Positions 21,181 through 30,502 of a DNA stretch of 64,000 nucleotides are shown here, piece by piece. The position numbers were made by a program, and so were the translations under genes. The notes under the pieces were generated by a model. It did not search any database. It saw only the letters and a list, made by a program, of their open reading frames with translations, and was not told the DNA's origin. The stretch is taken from NCBI RefSeq assembly GCF_012220205.1, contig NZ_CP047225.1, positions 434,001 to 498,000 on the forward strand, given 5' to 3'. Source of the stretch: Mycoplasmopsis gallinacea (GTDB lineage: Bacteria > Bacillota_I > Bacilli_A > Mycoplasmatales > Metamycoplasmataceae). How positions within the stretch are numbered: position 1 is the first letter of the stretch; every line of letters starts with the position of its first letter.

Positions 21181-22355
21181 AAAAATTAATAGATTTATCT
21201 AAACAAAATATTATTTGTGTAAAAAATAATGCTGAAAACTTCCGTCACTTCATCATCAAAGAATCTGATGATGAGATAAAACGTCTTCACTCAAATGTTT
21301 CGTCTAAAAGGTTGCTTAGAGATAAACAAATATCTATACTCTTAATGTGGGAAATTATTTTGAAAGTTCTATTGTTGAATTCAGTATCAAAAGCGGCGAA
21401 ATATTTTGGTTATCAATCTAGAACGGTTAAGCAAAAAATGGAAATAATGATTGAAAAAAATGACTATCATAAAAGCCTAAAAAATAAAGTTATTTGCAAA
21501 ATTTGCGGATCTAAAATTTTTATAACTAAATTTCTCTCGTTCAGAAAACTATCAAATCATTTGCTTAGTTATAAAACCAAAAGGTTAATGATAGTGTCAG
21601 AATCACAAAAAAATAAGTGAAGTCACTTTAAGAAATATTGAAACGATGTAACTAAAGAATTAAGAAAAAAAGCAAGCAAAAACTCTAAAAACATTAAATG
21701 TAAAATGTCTGTTAAGTTTATGATTAACTCGTTTAAACAAACAAATCAAAATGCTTTTTGTCCTACATTTAGCACAGTTTACAAAGCTCTAAAGCAACAA
21801 AGAATAAAACTTTCTTTTGACCCGCTTTTATATTTATCAAGAGGTGGTTATACAAAAACTACATTAAAGCAAGGTAAAAGGTCATTGATACACGCTAGAG
21901 ACGTAAAATATAGACCTAAAGAAGCAAATTTAAGATTAGAAAAAGGTCATTTTGAAGCTGATACAGTAGTTGGTAAAAGAGAAGATAAGTTTGTTCTTTT
22001 CACACTTTTAGATCGTAAAACTAGAGAGTTATACATTGCTTTAACAAAAAGAGATGCAAAATCAATTAACAAAGCATTAAGGATGTTAATAAGAAAATAC
22101 AATCTCGAAATAAAAACCTTAACAGTAGATAACGGTAGTGAAAACACACTTCTTCATAAAGTGGTAGGTAAGAAAAAGTTATTTAAATGTAAACCTTATG
22201 CTTCGTATCAAAAAGGTTCAATTGAAAATGCTCATAGATACATTAGAAGATTTATTCCGAAGGGTAAAAGTTTCAATTCACTCACACAAGAATACGTGTT
22301 TTGAATCAAAGAACAAATCGATGAATACAAAAGAATATTAGCAATAGAAAATTAA
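21177..22355 (+). CDS. IS30-family transposase
   Basis: 392 residues when TGA at 21618-21620 and 22302-22304 are read as Trp; a standard-code scan sees two fragments. The N-terminal half has a helix-turn-helix-like region and a possible zinc site CKICG. The DDE integrase core shows HFEADTVVG (first Asp), TVDNGSEN (second Asp) and YQKGSIENAHRYIRRFIPKG (catalytic Glu). The C-terminus stops soon after, lacking the RPRK/TP tail usual in IS30, so it may be slightly truncated. One Trp is TGG (LLMWEI), unlike most host genes. No matching right-hand terminal repeat was found, so the element may be incomplete. Confidence 0.85.
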
Positions 22356-22470
22356 AATTAATATCAATAAATGCTAAGTTCAAGAATGATGACCTAAACC
22401 AAATTTATGTGAAGAAAAACTATTTTTTGTGTAAATATCAGTTTAAATAAGAATAGTCTTGTAATGACAG

Positions 22471-22557
22471 TCTTTTGTTACAAATACATTAATTGCGTTG
22501 GCACGCGGCCTTCTCTTCTTTTCTTTCGGAGAAAAGAAGCAAAAGAACTTCAAAATT
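22471..22557. repeat. Dispersed repeat, copy 1, with a 10-bp hairpin
   Basis: It starts CTTTTGTTACA and ends AAAGAACTTCAAAATT. It contains a perfect hairpin 22515-22539 (CTTCTTTTCT, loop TTCGG, AGAAAAGAAG). The second copy is at 22670-22752. The last 45 bases are nearly identical and the first 40 diverged. Confidence 0.7.
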
Positions 22558-22669
22558 CAAATTAATAGCAATAAAAGAAAGCTTGGTATTTAAGCGCTAA
22601 ACTAGATTTTTGTGGTTGAAGCCCATTTGATGTGTAATGTCAGTTTATCGCTGTATTGTTCTATGTCTA

Positions 22670-22752
22670 TCTTTTGTTACAGATTCAAAGATTGCGCTGC
22701 CGCACAGGCCTTCTTTTCTTTCGGAGAAAAGAAGCAAAAGAACTTCAAAATT
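22670..22752. repeat. Dispersed repeat, copy 2
   Basis: Same layout as copy 1, about 200 bp downstream in the same orientation. The hairpin is at 22710-22734. The preceding GC-rich stretch (GCGCTGCCGCACAGGCC) is strikingly unlike the surrounding AT-rich DNA. Confidence 0.7.
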
Positions 22753-23062
22753 TATAAGAAAACAAGCCACAAGGGCTTGCAATTTTGATTTTACCTTTGT
22801 CAGTATTTATTCATTTTTAGCTCTAATTTTTTTATAATTTAAACATTAAAAAAGCATTGTTATTTTTTTGACACTTAACTTGCGCGTCACTTTTCCAATT
22901 TTTAAGGAAAATGAAAATAAGAATTTTGCTTGCTCTAATTTTTTTTAGTGTATAATAAATTTCGCACATATAAATAAGCAAGAATTTATAAAAATAAAAA
23001 ATTTATAAAAAAATATTTGTTTGATTTTATTTATGTGCTATAATAATTTAGCAAACAAAAAA

Positions 23063-23149
23063 GCCCAGGTGGCGGAATAGGTAGACGCAAGGGACTTAAA
23101 ATCCCTCGGTCGCAAGACTGTGCTGGTTCAAGTCCAGTCCTGGGCACCA
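23063..23149 (+). tRNA. tRNA-Leu(UAA)
   Basis: Acceptor GCCCAGG/CCTGGGC, anticodon stem AGGGA/TCCCT around loop CTTAAAA (anticodon TAA), a class II long variable arm, T-loop GGTTCAAGTCC, encoded CCA. Confidence 0.97.
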
Positions 23150-23155
23150 AGATGA

Positions 23156-23231
23156 GCGCCCTTAGCTCAGCAGGTAGAGCAAATGGCTTTTAACCATTGG
23201 GTCAGAGGTTCGAATCCTCTAGGGCGTACCA
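23156..23231 (+). tRNA. tRNA-Lys(UUU)
   Basis: 76 nt. Acceptor GCGCCCT/AGGGCGT, anticodon stem AATGG/CCATT around CTTTTAA (anticodon TTT), T-loop GGTTCGAATCC, encoded CCA. It follows tRNA-Leu after 6 nt, so both come from one transcript. Confidence 0.97.
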
Positions 23232-23249
23232 TTTCAAGAAATTGTCCAA

Positions 23250-23277
23250 AAACACCTTGTAAAAGGTGTTTTTTTCC
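23250..23277 (+). terminator. Terminator of the tRNA-Leu/Lys unit
   Basis: AAACACCTT/AAGGTGTTT, GTAA loop, followed by a T-run. Confidence 0.8.
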
Positions 23278-23402
23278 ACACTTTTTTAAAAAAACTACAG
23301 CAACTAAGGTGCTTAATTTTTTTAAAAAATTTTAAATAATGTAAAATTTTTAATGCTTATTTATAAAATAAGCATTCATAATAAAAAAGGATGTATTTTA
23401 AT

Positions 23403-24506
23403 ATGTTAGAAACATTAAAAGCTGTTATGTCCAATTCGCAATTATGGGGAGCAATCTTATCAACAATTTTAATTGTTGCTTTAGGATTTACTCTTGTTAA
23501 AATCAAAGTATTTAAAGCTGAATGAAAAGGTGTTTTAAATGCGATTGTTTTAAAAGTAGCTCTTCCTGCACTTGCTATTTCAGGATTTATGAAAACAGCT
23601 ACAATTAAAGAGCTTCAAGAGCAAGGAGTTGTTCTTGGTATCTCTGTTGCATTTTATGCAATTCTTTGTTTAATAGCTTTTGTTTGAGTGAATTACTCAA
23701 ACAAAAAAGTATCTTCAAAAATTACAGATAACTCAATTGTGCAAACAATTGGTGGTGAAAATGTATCTCAAGGAAAAGCCCTTGTTATTTGAATGATGCT
23801 TATCTTTGGAAGTACAACATTCTTTGGGCTTCCAATTATTAAATCAGTATATAACTCTGGAGTAGCAGCAGCTAATATCTGATCAATTCCATATAGAGTA
23901 TTTTTATACTCATACTGCTTTATGCTTATGGCAGGGTTAAAATTTGACCGTGCAAATATTACAAAATCATTAAAAACTGCTCTTTTAAACCCTATTGTTA
24001 TTGCAACATTTGTAGGGCTTGTTTGTTACTTAAGTGGTTTAATCCCTGCAAAATTTTTCCAAGGTGCAAATGAAAAAGGAAAAATTGTTGCTTGATTTGA
24101 CCTTTCAGTGACTGCGCCATGATTACATAAACCGTTTACATACTTAAGCGGTCTTGCTAGTCCATTAGTATGATTATCAATTGGTATGACTTTAGCAACT
24201 TCAAACCTTGCTTCAGCTGCTAAAAATAAATGAGTATGAATTTTTGCTGTTTTAAAATTAGTAGCTCTTCCAGCTATGGTATTCGGAGTGTTCTGAGCCT
24301 TAAATGCAGGTGCATTAGTCACAAAAGCAGTTGCAGCTTCAATGGTTATTTTTGCTGCAGTTCCACCTGCTACAGTTGTTATTGCTTACGCGATGCAATA
24401 TAAAAACAATGAACAATTTGCAGCCGAGTGCTCTGCTTTAACAACACTTCTTGCAATTGTTGCAATCCCATTCTGAATCTTCCTTTGTGAAGTAGCTTTT
24501 AGATAA
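23403..24506 (+). CDS. AEC-family transporter (malate permease/auxin efflux carrier type)
   Basis: 367 residues, about ten membrane helices, with the family pattern of two five-helix halves. Signatures include LKVALPALAISGF in helix 2 and STTFFGLPIIKSV. Many Trp codons are TGA, so the standard-code frame is shattered. The family moves organic acids such as malate, lactate or pyruvate. Only 14 nt separate it from a D-2-hydroxyacid dehydrogenase gene, suggesting that this one carries that enzyme's acid (lactate or a close relative); this is inference. It starts at ATG 23403 after AAAAAGGATG. Confidence 0.85.
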
Positions 24507-24520
24507 AAAGGGGTAAATAA

Positions 24521-25507
24521 ATGAAAGTAATTTGTTTTGGTGTTAGGGATGTTGAAAAACCTATCTTCGAAAAATATAATAAAAACTATAACTATGATTT
24601 AGAACTCCGTCGTGAATCTTTAAGTGCAGATAATGTTGATTGTGTTAAAGGGTTTGATGCGATTATCGCTCGTGCTAGCGATAAAATCAACTGTGATGTG
24701 CTTGAGAAAGTTAAAGAATTCGGAATTAAATATGTTTTAACAAGAACTGTTGGTTTTGATCACATGGACGTATCTAAAGGTAAAGAATTAGGTATCTTAA
24801 TGGCTCGTGTGCCAAGTTATTCACCAACAGCTATTTCTGAAGTTGCTGTATCAATGGCGCAATCACTTTCAAGAAAAACAGCTCACTTTGCTTACAATGC
24901 TTCAAAACACAATTTCCAAATCGATCCATTTGGATTTGCTAAAGAAATGAAAAACAGTGTTGTAGCAATTATTGGAACTGGAAAAATTGGTTATGAATCA
25001 GCTAAAATGTTTAAAGGACTTGGAGCTAAAGTTCTTGGGTATGATCCATATCCAAATGAAAAAGCTAAAGAAGTTCTTGAATATGCTTCATTAGATGAAG
25101 TACTTGCTCAAGCTGACATTGTTTCATTCCATATGCCTTATATTAAAGGTGTAAATGATAAAATGATTAATAAAGACTTACTTTCAAAAATGAAAGATGG
25201 TTCAATTTTAATCAATAGCGCTAGAGGTCAAATCCAAGATGAAAGCGCAATTTTAGAAGCATTAGAATCAGGAAAACTTAGTGGAGCTGGACTTGATGTT
25301 TTATATGAAGAAAAGCTTTACTTTGGAAAAAATCAGCCTGAAATTAAAGATGAAGTGATCTTAAAGCTTTTAAGTATGTATCCAAGAGTATTAGTGTCAC
25401 CTCACATTGGAAGTTACACAGATGAAGCAGTTGCTAATATGGTTGAAATTTCATATGAAAACCTTAAAAACTTTGTAGAATCTGGTGATTGTCCAAACAA
25501 ACTTTAA
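24521..25507 (+). CDS. D-2-hydroxyacid dehydrogenase, probably D-lactate dehydrogenase
   Basis: 328 residues, the length of D-LDH (about 330). The NAD-binding fold has IIGTGKIGYESAKMFKGLGA with Asp in LGYDPYPN. Catalytic residues are in order: Arg in INSARGQIQ, Glu in GLDVLYEE, His in SPHIGSYTDEA. VGFDHMDVSKGKELGI is typical of the D-LDH branch. It would reduce pyruvate to D-lactate and regenerate NAD+ in fermentation. It is cotranscribed with the AEC transporter. Its own terminator has been split by an IS insertion. Other 2-hydroxyacid dehydrogenases cannot be fully excluded. Confidence 0.87.
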   Translation: MKVICFGVRDVEKPIFEKYNKNYNYDLELRRESLSADNVDCVKGFDAIIARASDKINCDVLEKVKEFGIKYVLTRTVGFDHMDVSKGKELGILMARVPSYSPTAISEVAVSMAQSLSRKTAHFAYNASKHNFQIDPFGFAKEMKNSVVAIIGTGKIGYESAKMFKGLGAKVLGYDPYPNEKAKEVLEYASLDEVLAQADIVSFHMPYIKGVNDKMINKDLLSKMKDGSILINSARGQIQDESAILEALESGKLSGAGLDVLYEEKLYFGKNQPEIKDEVILKLLSMYPRVLVSPHIGSYTDEAVANMVEISYENLKNFVESGDCPNKL

Positions 25508-25517
25508 TTAAAACAAA

Positions 25518-25546
25518 AATCGAAAGGCTCAATTAGCTTTTCGATT
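25518..25546. repeat. Left target-site duplicate (hairpin of the dehydrogenase terminator)
   Basis: 29 bp, AATCGAAA...TTTTCGATT, a palindrome-like stem-loop. It is repeated at 26882-26910 with one difference (G at 25526, A at 26890). This left copy has lost the T-run, which lies beyond the element. Confidence 0.85.
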
Positions 25547-26881
25547 GCTCGATTGTAATTTGCATTGCAACGCGAGGGGTCAAAAACACAAGAAAAAAGG
25601 CATGGCTAAACGCCGCGCTTTTTTTCTTGTGTTTTTGTTTCTTTTAAATTTATTAAAATTTTTTTGTGGTGTTTTTGCAAAGGATCCACATAAATGAATT
25701 ATAAAAGAATTTGTTTCAAAAATAGGGCACAACTAGAACTTTTTTTAAAAGATTATTCGATTTCTTTAGAAAAAATTGCAAAAATTCTTGGTTTTTCAAA
25801 ATCTACAATATGAAGAGAAATAAAAAATAATTCGACCGAAAATGGGTATATAGCTGAAGAAGCTGAAAACAAATCTAAAATAAGAGAAAAATGAAAATAT
25901 CAATTTAAATTGGAATCTGATTTTTATTATTATAAAGACTTCACAAAAGTATTTTTAGAAAACTTTGACAATACTTATTCAGGGGTAAAAATTACCTGAT
26001 TCAAAATAAAGAATCATTATGATTTTCCAATACCTACAATAAAAACAATTTACAATTGAATGAATAGTGGTTTATGAGCTTTGACAATAAAAAACAAGCT
26101 ACGTCCGCGTTATAAAAAAGGTGGAAAAAGAACTGGTGACACAATAACAAGACTTGTAGGTAATAGATATGTTATACCAATAACTTTTAGACCTAAAAAT
26201 GTTAATGATAGATCTGAATTTGGACACTGAGAAGCTGATTTAATTGTCGGTAAAAAAGGAAAAACCACTGCACATTTATTAACCTTTGAAGAAAGACAAA
26301 CTCGTTATGGATTGATAAGGAAAGTACCTGACAAAAATCCGTGAAATGTAGCAAAAGTGTTGTTTGAATTAATCAAAGAAAAAAGACTAAATGTTAAATC
26401 TATAACTATTGATAACGGACTTGAATTTAAGTCGTTTTTCATGATTGGTTATAGGTTGCAAATTAAAATTTATAAAGCTGATTCATATGCTTCTTTCTAA
26501 AAAGGATCAATTGAAAACTTTAATGGTTTAATAAGAAGAAAATATCCAAAGAAAACAAATTTTAACAAAATATCCGATGAAGAAATTATGGAAACAGAAA
26601 AACAAATAAACAATATGCCAAGAGAAATTCTTGATTATTTTTCAGCTGATGAGTTGTTTTTCGATTTGAATTATTATAAAAAACCTTGAGATTCGAAAAT
26701 ACAAGAAATCCAATTATATGATCGTGCTTTTAGAAAAATAAAGTCCAATATTGAAAGAAACAAATTCTTCAAATGATATAAAAAATAATTCATAAAATTT
26801 AAAGAAACACCACAACAAAAACACCATCCCATATGTTGCATTGGGATGGTGTTTTTGTTGCACTGGAGATTACACTCAAGC
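25547..26881 (+). mobile_element. IS30-family insertion sequence, IS1630-like, 1335 bp
   Basis: The element is bounded by 25-bp imperfect terminal inverted repeats (left GCTCGATTGTAA..., right end read inward GCTTGAGTGTAA..., about 20 of 25 matching) and by a 29-bp hairpin target duplication. Subterminal hairpins lie at 25581-25637 and 26813-26860 and flank the transposase frame. Targeting and duplication of inverted repeats is the published behaviour of IS1630 of M. fermentans. The transposase carries a nonsense codon, so this copy is probably not autonomous. Confidence 0.85.
25694..26788 (+). pseudogene. IS30-family transposase with premature stop
   Basis: The frame of 365 codons starts MNYKRICFKNRAQLELF and includes an N-terminal helix-turn-helix (SLEKIAKILGFSKSTIWREI). 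DDE core motifs are HWEADLIVG and TIDNGLEF. At 26498-26500 a TAA replaces what should be CAA (Gln) in SF(Q)KGSIENFNG, a single C-to-T change. The product is cut at 268 residues, just before the catalytic Glu. Downstream sequence remains in frame to 26788, so decay is recent. Nine or more TGA codons encode Trp. Confidence 0.88.
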
Positions 26882-26917
26882 AATCGAAAAGCTCAATTAG
26901 CTTTTCGATTTTTTTGC
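26882..26917 (+). terminator. Right target-site duplicate, intact terminator
   Basis: A perfect stem AATCGAAAAGCT/AGCTTTTCGATT with loop CAATT and a seven-T tail. This is the original end of the dehydrogenase transcript, now separated from it by the IS. Confidence 0.8.
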
Positions 26918-26919
26918 AT

Positions 26920-27036
26920 AAAAAAATGTAAGCATGTTCGCTTACACTAATATTATTTTGCGAATGGCGGGTAACTATACGCAAGCAGCGATTTGATCTA
27001 AGCAAATCTCACCCTTTCGTTATTAACGAAAGCATT
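26920..27036 (-). ncRNA. Candidate stand-alone small RNA, about 117 nt
   Basis: The region lies between lepA and the IS and has no coding frame with a ribosome-binding site. On the minus strand a near-consensus promoter precedes it. The 5' part can form CTTTCGTT/AACGAAAG, then GATTTG/CAAATC inside a possible GGGT/ACCC closing pair. It ends in TGTAAGC/GCTTACA followed by seven T's (26920-26946). I compared it mentally with SRP RNA, tmRNA and common riboswitches and found no match, so it is unassigned. Confidence 0.55.
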
Positions 27037-27042
27037 AAATTT

Positions 27043-27070
27043 ATTATAAACTAATTTGCTAAGCAGTCAA
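27043..27070 (-). promoter_or_regulatory. Promoter of the candidate small RNA
   Basis: On the minus strand TTGACT (27070-27065), 16-nt spacer, TATAAT (27048-27043). This is one of the closest matches to the sigma-70 consensus in the window. Confidence 0.6.
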
Positions 27071-27166
27071 TTTTTTGCTTAACATTTTTATGCCTTAAAA
27101 ATAGGCATTTATGGAATTATTAAGCAATTTAGCAAACAAAAATTCACGCTAAATGCGTGAATTTCA

Positions 27167-28972
27167 TTATTTTTTGTTATCAATATTAGTTTTTAAAATT
27201 GATAAGAATGCTTCTTGTGGAACTTCAATTGAACCAAGACGTTTCATTCTCTTTTTACCTTCTTTTTGTTTTTTAAGAAGTTTTTGTCTACGAGTAACAT
27301 CCCCTCCATAAAGCTTAGCTGTAACATCTTTACGGTAAGCTTTAATGGTTTCACGAGCAATAATTTTACCACCAATTGTAGCTTGAATTGGGATTTCAAA
27401 GTTTTCTCTCGGAATAGCTTCTTTTAATTTTTTACATAACTCCCTTGATGATTCGTAAGCTTTTTCGCGGTGTGAAATAATTGAGAAAGCATCAATTTTA
27501 TCACCATTTAAAAGAATATCGACTTTCACAAGGTCGCTTTCACGATATCCAATTCATTCATATTCAAATGAAGCATAACCTTTAGTTCCTGATTTTAATA
27601 AATCAAAGAAATCAAAGATAGTTTCAGCAAGTGGAAGTTCATAAACTACCTTAGATCTTCTTGAATCAATAGCTTCAAGAGATTTATAAATTCCACGTTT
27701 GTTTTGACATAATTCCATTACATTTCCAATATATTCATTTGGAATGAAGATACTTGCTTCAATGTAAGGTTCTTCAATATAGTCAATAAAAGTACGATCT
27801 GGAAATAAAGAAGGGTTTGAAATCATTTCAAAATTACCTTTAGTCATATGTACTTTGTATTCAACTGAAGGGCTAGTTGCGATAATTCCAACTTTGTATT
27901 CTCTATCTAATCTTTCTTGAAGAATTTCCATATGAAGCATTCCTAAGAATCCAACACGGAAACCGAAACCAAGAGCTTTTGATGTTTCTTGTTCTCAAGA
28001 AATTGATGAATCACTTAATGAAATTTTCTCTAAGCTCTCTTTTAAAATTGAATAATCACGAGTGTCGATTGGGTAAAACCCGGTAAAGACAACAGGTTTC
28101 ATTTTTTTATAACCTGGAAGGGCTTCTTTTGTAGGGTTATCTACTAAAGTAATGGTATCTCCAACATGAACTTCTTTAGCATCCCTAATAGCCGCAGAAA
28201 CTCATCCAACTTCACCAGCTTCAAGGAATTCTTTTTTAGTTTCATATGGGTTTTTAACCCCTAAGTCAATTACGTGATATTCTTTTTCAGTTTTATCTGA
28301 CATAAATTTAAATCTATCACCAGTTGCTAACTTACCTTCAAAAATTCTAACAAGCATAATAACACCACGATATGGGTCAAAGTAGCTATCAAAAATTAAA
28401 GCTTTTAAAGGTTTTGAATCATCAGCGTTTTTCGGTGAAGGGATATATTCAACAATTGCTTCAAGTAATTTATCAACCCCAAGCCCTGTTTTAGCAGAAA
28501 CTAAAACAGCATTTTGAGTATCGATTCCAATAACTTCTTCAATTTCCCTTTTAACAGCTTCAACATCAGCGCTTGGAAGATCAATTTTGTTAATAACCGG
28601 AATGATTTCAAGGTTATTTTCTAAGGCTAAATACACGTTTGCTAAAGTTTGAGCTTCGATCCCTTGAGTAGCATCAACAAGTAAAAGAGCTCCTTCACTA
28701 GCAGCTAATGAACGCGAAACTTCATAAGTAAAGTCAACGTGACCTGGTGTGTCAATTAAGTGAAAAATATAGTCTTTATATTTTAATTGAACAGCATTTA
28801 ATTTGATAGTAATCCCTCTTTCTTGTTCAAGTTCCATCGAATCAAGAAATTGAGATTTTAATTCTCTTTGAGACACTGTGTGTGTAAGTTCTAAAATACG
28901 GTCAGCAAGTGTGCTTTTACCGTGATCAATATGTGCAATTATGGAAAAGTTTTTAATCTTATTTTTGTTCAT
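27167..28972 (-). CDS. lepA: Elongation factor 4 (LepA)
   Basis: Ribosome-bound translational GTPase of 601 residues, full length. It starts [21 protein letters not shown] with the G1 loop in residues 14-21. G2/G3 follow ([20 protein letters not shown]) and G4 is NKIDLP. The C-terminal LepA-specific part contains RREKAYE-like [20 protein letters not shown] and [25 protein letters not shown]. Trp codons at 28203, 27993 and 27551 (approximately) are TGA. No Shine-Dalgarno precedes the ATG; a TATAAAATTT box about 10 nt upstream suggests a nearly leaderless message. Confidence 0.95.
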
Positions 28973-29035
28973 GTATTAAATTTTATATTAAAAATATAAA
29001 ACTGATGCAAAATTCGAATGCCCACGTCCAAAAAC

Positions 29036-29073
29036 CTTAAAAAGAAAACAAGCAAGCTAAATCAGCTTGCTTG
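29036..29073 (-). terminator. Terminator of the Bax-inhibitor-1 family gene
   Basis: CAAGCAAGCT/AGCTTGCTTG (29049-29058 with 29064-29073), loop AAATC, minus-strand tail TTTTCTTTTT. Confidence 0.8.
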
Positions 29074-29087
29074 AGTAAAAATAATAA

Positions 29088-29858
29088 TTATCTTCTATCA
29101 CCTACATTTGTGAAGATTCTAAGTAAGAAAATAACTATTTGTCAGTAATTGAAGTAAAGAACAATTCCGTAATAAAGACCTTTGGTATAAATTTCTTTAT
29201 TACTTTCAAATTGAATCATATCAGCTTCTTTTCTAATGGTAAATCATGTAACAGCAGTAATACCTGAAATTACAATTGTTCCAACAATTCCAATGATTAT
29301 TTCAAGAGTTGAATTAAGAACAAAAAATGAAACGATCATTGAAATAATAAGACCTACTGATAAAACTCCTACAAGGATTGAAAGCTTACGAATATCAAAA
29401 AGATTAAAGTAACCAATAAGTCCAAAAATAAAAATTAAAATAGCAGGCGCGAATAAAATTAAAAGAATATTAATTACACCTTTATTAATTGAATATACAC
29501 CATTTGCACCTTCAGAAAGGCCATAAAGAGCAACAGCTCCTGCGGCAATAACTGCAGCAGAAAGAATAGCAAATGGATAGTAAATCGTAAGTGCTATAGC
29601 TCCAAATTTTTTCAATCACATTCCAGCTATATTTACAATAACAAAAATAAAAAGTGATATGTAGAAAATCATTTGGAATGATCTTCCAAAACTTGCTGCG
29701 TTGTTAACAAGTAATTGGAAAAAGAGTAATGATAAAGATAAAATAGCAACAATTCCAAGTCCAAATGAAACTAAAATAGTTGAATAGAAAAGTTGTTTAC
29801 TTTTTGCTTGTTCTTTAGTCAAAGTTTCGACTGTATAATTATTTGTATTTATTTCCAT
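29088..29858 (-). CDS. Bax inhibitor-1/YccA family membrane protein
   Basis: 256 residues with seven predicted membrane helices after a polar N-terminus of about 22 residues. The C-terminal signature LYFNYWQIVIFLLRIFTNVGDRR-like ending (helix, then RR) and the FNLFDIRKLSILVGVL segment match the BI-1/UPF0005 family, whose studied members are pH-sensitive calcium leak channels. Function in mycoplasmas is unknown. In-frame TGA codons encode Trp near the middle and C-terminus. It sits downstream of tdk in the same direction with a 36-nt gap. Confidence 0.75.
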
Positions 29859-29894
29859 AATAAAAAATTATATATATTTTTGGTTATTCCAAAT

Positions 29895-30446
29895 TTATTT
29901 ATTTTTATGACAAAAGCGGCATCTAGCTTCGTAAATATCATCACCAATAACGGTGCGTAATTTTGAGTCAATTTTTCTAAATGACATACCTGCAGGTGCA
30001 TAGCAAACCATGCAAACAGCTTTTAATTTATCGACCTTATCAGCAATTGCCATTAACTTTGCAACATTTTCAAAAGGGTTTCCCTCAAAGTCCATATCCA
30101 ATCCAGAAATTATGATGTGAATACCTTTGTTAGCTAATTTCTCAATGATTGTGATAATTTTCTTGTCAAAAAATTGAATTTCGTCAAAAGCAATCACTTC
30201 AGTTTTTTCGTTAATATGGCTTAAAACTTCTTTAGGTTCATTGATTGAAATAGCTGGGAAAGTCGAACCAGTTCTACTTACAATTTTAGAATCGGAAAAG
30301 CGAGTATCTAAAGCTGGTTTGAAAATAATTGGCTCAAATTTAGCTATTTTATATAAAGTTAAACGCTTAATTAATTCAGAACTTTTGCCCGCAAACATAG
30401 GTCCTGTTATTATCTCAATTGTTCCATTTTCTACATTTTTTCTCAT
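29895..30446 (-). CDS. tdk: Thymidine kinase
   Basis: 183 residues, type II thymidine kinase, phosphorylating thymidine to dTMP in salvage. The P-loop is GPMFAGKSSEL (residues 15-25), Walker B-like VIAFDEIQFFD (about 85-95), and the lasso/zinc site uses CMVC and CRFC. Salvage is the expected route in an organism without a de novo pathway. It is divergent from whiA. Confidence 0.96.
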   Translation of the reverse strand: MRKNVENGTIEIITGPMFAGKSSELIKRLTLYKIAKFEPIIFKPALDTRFSDSKIVSRTGSTFPAISINEPKEVLSHINEKTEVIAFDEIQFFDKKIITIIEKLANKGIHIIISGLDMDFEGNPFENVAKLMAIADKVDKLKAVCMVCYAPAGMSFRKIDSKLRTVIGDDIYEARCRFCHKNK

Positions 30447-30502
30447 AGTGTCTCTCTTTTTTCATTTATTTTAAATAATAAGTTTATTATAATTAATTTG
30501 CA

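Larger units (their letters stand above)
22356..23062. other. 700-bp non-coding accessory stretch with promoters at its right end
   Basis: No open frame here has a credible start or family. It contains two copies of a repeat (listed separately) and, near 22960 and 23035-23045, TATAAT boxes. The second is an extended -10 (TGCTATAAT) with TTGTTT 16 bases upstream, which fits the tRNA promoter. Confidence 0.5.

Noticed and set aside
21177..22304. Two separate transposase genes (21177-21620 and 21705-22304) or a frameshifted pair
   Set aside because: Both lie in one frame, separated only by TGA, which encodes Trp in this organism.
24026..24322. Minus-strand 98-codon frame
   Set aside because: It is the antisense of the AEC transporter coding region, which is open there only because TGA splits the true frame.
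26674..27005. Minus-strand open frames of about 69 codons in the IS end and the small-RNA region
   Set aside because: They run through terminal repeats, terminators and the candidate RNA, with no ribosome-binding site and no protein-like composition.
26920..27036. Identification of the candidate RNA as SRP 4.5S RNA from an AAGCAGC string on the plus strand
   Set aside because: The GGAA tetraloop and GUCAGG partner are missing, and promoter and terminator point to the minus strand.
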